DNA of 48,669 nucleotides from Desulfurellaceae bacterium (GTDB taxonomy: Bacteria > Desulfobacterota > Binatia > Bin18), in the NCBI GenBank assembly GCA_021296095.1, contig JAGWBB010000018.1:1-48669 (forward strand). The letters run 5' to 3'. Of the stretch, positions 43,629 through 48,669 are shown in pieces (the stretch's first letter is position 1; each line of letters starts with the position of its first letter). The notes below the pieces were generated by a model that saw only the letters and a list, made by a program, of their open reading frames with translations, was not told where the DNA came from and ran no database searches. Made by a program: the position numbers and the translations under genes.

Positions 43629-43892
43629 ATGTCTGAGTACCGGAGAGCCAAGAAGCGCGTTGAGCTATCAGTCGGCGAGTCGGTCCGTATCATTCGTGAA
43701 CTCCAGGAACTCAGCCAGAATGAATTGGCCGCAGCGACCGGCATCCCGCAATCCACGATTTCGGCCATAGAAAGAGATCGGGTCAAGCTCGGCCTGGAGC
43801 GGGCGAAAATACTCGCCCGTGCCTTGCGTGTACATCCGGCGGTTCTTATGTTTCCGGGCTGGGACGTTGAGCGCGAGTCAACTGCCGCATAG
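43629..43892 (+). CDS. XRE-family HTH protein, orphan antitoxin-like
   Basis: 87 residues. The Cro/C1-type helix-turn-helix is VGESVRIIRELQELSQNELA, AATGIPQSTISAIERDRVKL, and a short C-terminal tail ends LMFPGWDVERES. I recall the KKRxExSVGESVRIxRELQxLSQNxLA...HPAVLxFPGWD pattern as an XRE antitoxin that normally follows a RelE/ParE-type toxin. No toxin is seen in the 271 bases upstream in any frame. GGAGA precedes the ATG. It is probably an autoregulating orphan antitoxin; a free-standing repressor is the alternative. Confidence 0.75.
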   Translation: MSEYRRAKKRVELSVGESVRIIRELQELSQNELAAATGIPQSTISAIERDRVKLGLERAKILARALRVHPAVLMFPGWDVERESTAA

Positions 43893-43908
43893 CACCTCTG
43901 ACACCTCC

Positions 43909-44394
43909 TCATTCCTCATCGCGGGCCAGCGCCCGCAGGGCTGGTCCGTCAACCCGGTACAACAGCCACTCCTGCATGTGTTCCAGGCCAAGGCGTTGGT
44001 AGAACTCCCGGGCCGGGTTCCAGTCCAGAACCTGAAGTTCCAGGCGCGCGCAGCCCCGCTCAAGCGCAATGGCTGCCAGGCGCTGCATCAGCCCTTGGCC
44101 GACGCCGTGCCGGCGCGCCGCCTCTTCGACAAAGATGTCTTCGAGATGGATGCCGGCCGTGCCTTCCCAGGTCGAGTAGGTGTGGAAGAACAGGGCGAAG
44201 CCGACCGGCGCCCCGTCCATGTCGGCAATCAGGGTTTCAAATTTGGGTCGCTCTCCAAAACCGTCACGCAGCAGGTCGGCCGGCGTTGTCTTGACCGCCT
44301 CGGGCTCGCGCTCAAACGCCGCCAGACTCCTGATGAAGTGCAGGATGGTATCCACGTCGGCGGCAGTGGCGGGGCGGATGCTGAGCGACGGCAT
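43909..44394 (-). CDS. GNAT-family N-acetyltransferase
   Basis: 161 residues. Acetyl-CoA-binding motif A is ARRHGVGQGLM (93-103; consensus R/Q-x-x-G-x-G/A), preceded by GIHLEDIFVEEAA (motif-A strand). WNPAREFYQRLGL near the end is motif B. The N-terminal SIRPATAADVDTILHFIRSL and the ending resemble spermidine/spermine- and thialysine-acetyltransferase-like members. It begins 7 bases after ccr ends and is the last gene of that operon, so it may acetylate a small molecule made or carried there; the substrate is unknown. Confidence 0.88.
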   Translation of the reverse strand: MPSLSIRPATAADVDTILHFIRSLAAFEREPEAVKTTPADLLRDGFGERPKFETLIADMDGAPVGFALFFHTYSTWEGTAGIHLEDIFVEEAARRHGVGQGLMQRLAAIALERGCARLELQVLDWNPAREFYQRLGLEHMQEWLLYRVDGPALRALARDEE

Positions 44395-44401
44395 GATCTT
44401 T

Positions 44402-45787
44402 TTACGGTTCTGTCTTCACCAGTCGGAATTCACCCTTGACCGCGTTCCGGTACAGGTTGATCTGCCCGATATGCCGGGCCCGGCCCTCTTCGTCGCTGAC
44501 CCCCAGGCCGTCTTGGGGAGCCAGGCACAAGACCCCCATCTTGCCGATCTGTTTATTATGGTGGACTTGCAGGGCGGCCTCGCCCGTTCTGTCCAGCGGA
44601 TAGGTCTCCGACAGCAGGGGGTGAATCGCGCGTTTGACGACCAGACGGTTGGCTTCCCAGGCTTCGCGGTAGTTGGCAAAGTGTGAGCCGATGATCTGTT
44701 TTTTGTTCATCCACAAATAGCGGTTGTCGTACTCGTGCTCGTAGCCCGAGGTCGAGGCGCAGGTCACGATCTTGCCGCCCGGCCGGGCCACAAAGACGCT
44801 GGCGCCGAAGGTTTCCCGGCCCGGGTGTTCGTACACCACATCGGGGTCTTCCCCGCCGGTCAGGTCACGGATGTCTTTGCCGAACCGGCGCAGTTCACGG
44901 GCATTCTGCGACCCGTCCTCGTTCCAGAACCGATAGCCCTGGGCGTTGCGGTCAATGACCCACCGGGCGCCAATGGTTTCACACAGCTTGACCTTGTCGG
45001 GTGACGACACCACACAAATCGGAAAGGCGCCGGCGTTCAGCGCATACTGGAGGGCAAAGCCGCCCAGCCCGCCGACCGCACCCCAGATCAGGACAATATC
45101 GCCCTGTTTGATCTGGGTCCCGTTGGGGCTGACCAGCATCCGGTACGAGGTGGAGTTGACCAGGGGCATGGACGCGGCTTCTTCCCAGGTCAGATGGGGC
45201 GGCTTGGGCATCAGCTGGTTGGCCCGCACCAGGGCGATCTCGGCCAGCCCGCCAAAGTTCGTCTCAAAGCCCCAGATGCGCTGGTCGGGGTCGAGCATGG
45301 AGTCGTCGTGGCCGTCCGGGGCCTGCATATCGACGTAGTTGCAGTGGATGGTGACCTCGTCGCCGGGTTTGAACAGGGTCACCCCGGGGCCGACGCGCAG
45401 GATCACCCCGGCCGCATCGCTGCCCAGGATGTGGTAGGGCAGGTCGTGGCGCTGATCCCAGGGGCTGCGTTTGGCCGCCCGTTTCAGAAACTGAAAGGTC
45501 GAAATCGGCTCAAAAATCGCGCTCCAGACGGTATTGAAATTGATGGACGAGGCCATGACCGCGACCAGGGCTTCATTCGGGCCGACCTGGGGCAGGGCGA
45601 CCTCGTCAACGTGCAGACTCTGCCTCGGGTCTTTGTCCCAGGACTCCAGGCCCTCGAACATGTCGGTTTCGTCTCGGTGGGTGGTCACCGCCCGCATGGA
45701 ATCCGGCAGCGGGAGGGCCGCATAGTCTTTCGGGCCGGCCTGACCGGACGTGATGGCGTGTTGGATGTTTTGCATCGGGTTGGTCAT
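44402..45787 (-). CDS. ccr: Crotonyl-CoA carboxylase/reductase
   Basis: 461 residues, MDR superfamily. The NADPH-binding loop is WGAVGGLGGFALQ (235-247). All four CO2-binding residues known from Kitasatospora Ccr (N81, F170, E171, H365) are present at a constant +4 offset: Asn85 in INFNTVW, Phe174-Glu175 in IWGFETNFGG and His369 in GSHFANYREAW. The enzyme reductively carboxylates crotonyl-CoA (or another enoyl-CoA) to ethylmalonyl-CoA-type products, serving the ethylmalonyl-CoA pathway or polyketide extender-unit supply. The start is ATG 45787 or the second Met. It is preceded by the AGPS-like flavoprotein, 47 bases upstream. Confidence 0.95.
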   Translation of the reverse strand: MTNPMQNIQHAITSGQAGPKDYAALPLPDSMRAVTTHRDETDMFEGLESWDKDPRQSLHVDEVALPQVGPNEALVAVMASSINFNTVWSAIFEPISTFQFLKRAAKRSPWDQRHDLPYHILGSDAAGVILRVGPGVTLFKPGDEVTIHCNYVDMQAPDGHDDSMLDPDQRIWGFETNFGGLAEIALVRANQLMPKPPHLTWEEAASMPLVNSTSYRMLVSPNGTQIKQGDIVLIWGAVGGLGGFALQYALNAGAFPICVVSSPDKVKLCETIGARWVIDRNAQGYRFWNEDGSQNARELRRFGKDIRDLTGGEDPDVVYEHPGRETFGASVFVARPGGKIVTCASTSGYEHEYDNRYLWMNKKQIIGSHFANYREAWEANRLVVKRAIHPLLSETYPLDRTGEAALQVHHNKQIGKMGVLCLAPQDGLGVSDEEGRARHIGQINLYRNAVKGEFRLVKTEP

Positions 45788-45834
45788 TGTCGAGACTTCT
45801 CTCCTTGTGTCAGTTGCGGCTGCGTTGTGTCCGC

Positions 45835-47442
45835 TCAGGGGTCAATCAGCACGCCGGGATTCAGCAGACCCTTGGGGTCGAACGACTGCTTGGCGGCGCG
45901 CAGGGCGGTGGCGAACAGCTCGGGGCGCTGGCGGTCGTACTGGGGTCGATGGATGCGCCCGACCGAATGGTGGTGGGTCACCGTGCCGCCGTATTTGACC
46001 ACCGCGTCGGCGGCGGCGGTCTTGATCTCCTGCCACTGCCGGATGGCGCCGGCGTGGGTGCCGATGCCGGTAAAGGTGTAATATGGGGCGGGTCCGTCGG
46101 GATAGACGTGGGTGAAGCGACACGACAGCAGGCCGCCACCGCACACCTCGTCAAGCGCTTTTTGGATATCGGTCGTCACCCCGGCGTGAAACTCGGCAAA
46201 ACCCTGCCACGGAATCGCGCTCTCGACCGTATCGAAAATCGCTCCCATGGCCGCAATCGTACCCATCTGGTAGGGCATGCGCAGAAAGGCGTCGCGCCAG
46301 TCGCCGACCGAGCCGCCGCGGCCGGTGGTCTCGCCGGCGCCGCGAACGACCACGCCGTTGGGGGTTGTTCCGCCGTGGTCGGCGCAGCACTCCAGGGCGC
46401 GCTCGATCCAGGTCTGCAGCCCGTGGTCGGCCGATTCAAAGCCGAGCATCAGCATCGCCCCCGGGCTGTCGCTGACCTTGTTGCGCCTGACCTCGGCCGG
46501 GTCCAGCAGCCGGCAGTTGGCCGGGTATAGCCCGGCCTGGCTGAGCGCGCGGACCGCCTCCACGCCGGACTCGAAGCGCTCAAAATGCACGCCTGCGGAG
46601 GCGCGGTAGACCGGACGGTCCTGCAAGCGCATCCACGCCTCGGTGATAACACCCAGAATCCCCTCTGAGCCGATAAACATGCGGTCCGGGCTCGGCCCGG
46701 CCCCGGAGCCCGGCAGGCGGCGCGACTCGAGCGTGCCGCTCGGAGTCACCACCCGCAGGGATTCGACAAAGTCGTCAATATGGGTGTACAGGGTGGCGAA
46801 GTGGCCGCCCGAACGGGTCGCAATCCAGCCGCCCAGACTCGAGAACTCGAACGACTGCGGGTAGTGACGCAGGGTATAGCCGTGCGGCCGCAGCTGGTCT
46901 TCCAGTGCCGGTCCGTACACGCCGGCCTGAATGCGGGCGGCGCGCGAGCTGGCGTCGATGTCTAACACCTTGTTCAGATGGCGCAGGTCGACCGACACGC
47001 TGGCCGGATAGGTATCGCCGGGCGGTGGCTCGACCCCGCCGGCGGCGCTCGATCCCCCGCCAAACGGAATCGCCACCGCTCCGGCCTGATAACACCAGTC
47101 GAGCACCGACACCACGTCGTGCTCAGTCTCGGGAAAGGCGACCACATCCGGCGGATTGGGAAACTCGGCGTGGACGGCCCGCAACAGGTCCGGGCAGGCC
47201 TTGCCGTAGGAGTGGGCCGCGCGGTCGTAGGTCGTGGTGGAACACACGGCCTGCAAGGACGCCGGCGGCGCGATGCGCGGCGGGCGCAGCTCCAGGTCTT
47301 CGACCCTGGGCAGGGAGCGCAGATCGACATCTGTTTTGCCCAAGCCGGCGGCCAGAGCCTTGGCAATGGATTTTTGCTGGTCGGGCGTGGGTTGTTCGTC
47401 TTCGTAACCCCAACCCCAAATCGCTGTGCGACGCTGTGACAT
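45835..47442 (-). CDS. FAD-linked oxidase, alkyl-DHAP-synthase-like
   Basis: 535 residues, PCMH/VAO-type flavoprotein. FAD-binding core: PPDVVAFPETEHDVVSVLDW, IPFGGGSSAAGGVEPP, and FSSLGGWIATRSGGHFATLY. The C-terminal end has VTHHHSVGRIHRP followed by LRAAKQSFDPKGLLNPGV. The TRSGG and HHHSVG blocks are those of alkyldihydroxyacetonephosphate synthase (ether-lipid enzyme), where the His-rich loop contacts substrate; they also occur in related lactate/glycolate dehydrogenases. Ether-lipid synthesis or oxidation of a 2-hydroxyacid are therefore the main options. ATG 47442 has GAGGAATCC upstream. It is in an operon between a TPP enzyme and Ccr. Confidence 0.88.
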   Translation of the reverse strand: MSQRRTAIWGWGYEDEQPTPDQQKSIAKALAAGLGKTDVDLRSLPRVEDLELRPPRIAPPASLQAVCSTTTYDRAAHSYGKACPDLLRAVHAEFPNPPDVVAFPETEHDVVSVLDWCYQAGAVAIPFGGGSSAAGGVEPPPGDTYPASVSVDLRHLNKVLDIDASSRAARIQAGVYGPALEDQLRPHGYTLRHYPQSFEFSSLGGWIATRSGGHFATLYTHIDDFVESLRVVTPSGTLESRRLPGSGAGPSPDRMFIGSEGILGVITEAWMRLQDRPVYRASAGVHFERFESGVEAVRALSQAGLYPANCRLLDPAEVRRNKVSDSPGAMLMLGFESADHGLQTWIERALECCADHGGTTPNGVVVRGAGETTGRGGSVGDWRDAFLRMPYQMGTIAAMGAIFDTVESAIPWQGFAEFHAGVTTDIQKALDEVCGGGLLSCRFTHVYPDGPAPYYTFTGIGTHAGAIRQWQEIKTAAADAVVKYGGTVTHHHSVGRIHRPQYDRQRPELFATALRAAKQSFDPKGLLNPGVLIDP

Positions 47443-47475
47443 GTCTGGATTCCTCGTGACGTTTCTTCTTGTTCT

Positions 47476-48669
47476 TTAGTAGCGCCCGAACGGCGGAGCA
47501 TCAATTGTCGTTTGCAGCTCAATCAGGTGCATGTCGCCCCGACTGAGTGCCTGTTCGAGCGCCTCGGCCAGACCCTCGGGTGAATCGACCCGGCTGGCGG
47601 CCACGCCAAAGGCATTCGCCAAGGCGACAAAGTCCGGGTTGGTCAGGCGGGCCTGGTACTCTTCCTGATAGGCGCTGCGCTGCAAGTAGCCGATCACGCC
47701 ATAGGTGTTATCATTCACCACAATCAGCGGAAAGCCGATCTGGTGACGCACACAGGTGGCCAGCTCCTGGGCGGTGTACAAAAAGCCGCCGTCGCCAATG
47801 ATGGCCGCGACCGGTGTGTCCGGGCAGGCGGCTTTGACGCCGATTGCGGCCGGGAAGCTGAAGCCCAGGAGGCCCGAGCCCTTGGCGCCGACCAGGCCGT
47901 TTGGCCGGTAGGACGGGTAAAAATACTCGGCCCAGTAGGCGAGCTGGGTGTTGTCAGTCACCAGCGCGCTGTCCCGGGCCAAAACCTGGCGGATCGCTGT
48001 GAGATAGCGCATGACGCCCAACTCGTGTTCGAGTTGGGCGGTTGTCTCATCCGCCTGCCGGCGCCAGGCTGCGACCCGTTCCTGGCGGGGGCCGGTGTAC
48101 GGCTCGCCTTCCAGGCGGCTGCGCAGCGCGCGGACAATCGCCGGCACGTCGCCGACCAGCGACAGCGTGGTCGGGTAGTTTCGGCCGATCCAGCGTTCGT
48201 CCCAGTCAACATGAATGACCTGCTCGGGCAGCACCAGCCCACGGCGCTTGGCATCGACCTCACGCAGCCGGGTCCCTACGACCAGGGCTGCGTCGCAGCC
48301 GGGCATGACATCGCGGACGGCCAGCCGCCGGGCCGCGTTGCCCAGCGACAGGGGGTGGTCTTCGGCCAGCACTCCTTTGCCCGGCGTGCTGGTCAGGACC
48401 GGGGCGCACAAGGCTTCGGCCAGCGCGGTCACATCGGCCGCCAGCTCGGAGCGGACCGCATCCGTCCCGGCCAGTATGATCGGCTGCTTGGCCCGGCGCA
48501 GGATGGCGACGGCGTCGTCGAGCTGACTCGGCATGGGCGCCGGTGGCGGAGAGTCGGGAACGGCCGGCGTCGGGTCCGGTGGGGTGACCTCGCCACCGAG
48601 GACATCGGTCGGAACTTCTATGCACACCGGGCCGGGCCGTCCGCCCGTGGCCAGCCGGATCGCCTCGGC
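47476..48669 (-). CDS. TPP-dependent enzyme, acetolactate-synthase-like (5'-truncated by window)
   Basis: 398 residues are visible, running to the window edge; the N-terminal PYR domain with the catalytic glutamate lies outside. The middle domain (VAILRRAKQPIILAGTDAVR, LGNAARRLAVRDVMPGCDAA) is followed by the TPP-binding domain with AAIIGDGGFLYTAQELATCV and IVVNDNTYGVIGYLQ (GDG-x25-N motif). This is the acetolactate-synthase/benzoylformate-decarboxylase superfamily; no quinone-binding or oxalyl-CoA-specific mark is evident. An ALS-like ligase, decarboxylase or glyoxylate carboligase are options. First visible gene of the operon with the AGPS-like oxidase (33 bases downstream), ccr and GNAT. 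Confidence 0.9.
   Translation of the reverse strand, partial: AEAIRLATGGRPGPVCIEVPTDVLGGEVTPPDPTPAVPDSPPPAPMPSQLDDAVAILRRAKQPIILAGTDAVRSELAADVTALAEALCAPVLTSTPGKGVLAEDHPLSLGNAARRLAVRDVMPGCDAALVVGTRLREVDAKRRGLVLPEQVIHVDWDERWIGRNYPTTLSLVGDVPAIVRALRSRLEGEPYTGPRQERVAAWRRQADETTAQLEHELGVMRYLTAIRQVLARDSALVTDNTQLAYWAEYFYPSYRPNGLVGAKGSGLLGFSFPAAIGVKAACPDTPVAAIIGDGGFLYTAQELATCVRHQIGFPLIVVNDNTYGVIGYLQRSAYQEEYQARLTNPDFVALANAFGVAASRVDSPEGLAEALEQALSRGDMHLIELQTTIDAPPFGRY

Overview
This 48.7 kb window is GC-rich, densely coded bacterial chromosome (about 45 intact genes, several gene remnants, no rRNA, tRNA, CRISPR array or recognisable transposase; no gene-free stretch exceeds 300 bases). Repeated flavin-dependent luciferase-like (LLM) oxidoreductases, CoA-ester enzymes, VOC/extradiol dioxygenases, formate-THF ligase, HflKC, ClpB and an RND pump with its adaptor point to a metabolically versatile Gram-negative soil, water or symbiont bacterium. 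A Tectomicrobia/Entotheonella-, Binatota- or Deltaproteobacteria-like origin is my inference from this gene mix; no taxonomic marker is present.

Layout. 1-1.3 kb: decayed DNA, with an internally deleted glutathionyl-hydroquinone reductase, a SnoaL-like gene and a frameshifted P450 tail that has lost its heme cysteine. 1.3-10.5 kb: a VOC protein; a minus-strand run of formate-THF ligase, LLM oxidoreductase, an Nramp-related transporter and a TPR protein; a UPF0104-like membrane protein convergent with a CDP-alcohol phosphatidyltransferase; a zinc-ribbon protein; a VapB antitoxin with a stub of VapC; a periplasmic FKBP isomerase. 10.6-16.8 kb: an acyl-CoA dehydrogenase/SDR operon, another LLM enzyme, an AmgK/MurU-like pair for cell-wall sugar salvage and a class I glutamine amidotransferase.

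16.8-23.6 kb is an accessory island: HicB with an internally deleted HicA, an unusual epimerase-like protein, an intact ParDE module, a 1018-residue all-in-one restriction-modification protein (putative nuclease, N6-adenine methyltransferase and target recognition), three unrecognised small genes and a toxin-like/immunity-like pair. A 32-bp imperfect direct repeat lies at 18862 and 22864, on both sides of the RM block. It could be a shared promoter or a recombination boundary.

23.6-37.3 kb: CocE-type hydrolase operon, an unknown 149-residue protein, a PolB-like exonuclease with an MBL hydrolase and dodecin, TetR, ClpB, an extradiol dioxygenase-like protein, DUF1992, a third LLM enzyme and an hflK-hflC-PP0621-like operon. 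37.4-43.4 kb: an enoyl-CoA hydratase homologue lacking both catalytic glutamates, then a TetR-adaptor-RND efflux operon with a clear promoter/operator. 43.6-48.7 kb: an orphan XRE regulator and a minus-strand operon of a TPP enzyme (cut by the window edge), an alkyl-DHAP-synthase-like flavoprotein, crotonyl-CoA carboxylase/reductase with all CO2-binding residues, and a GNAT acetyltransferase.

The themes most worth a second look are: toxin halves of toxin-antitoxin pairs broken while the antitoxins survive; the RM island with its duplicated SD-less promoter-like repeat; the TPP/flavoprotein/CCR operon; and an Nramp relative without the metal-binding motif.
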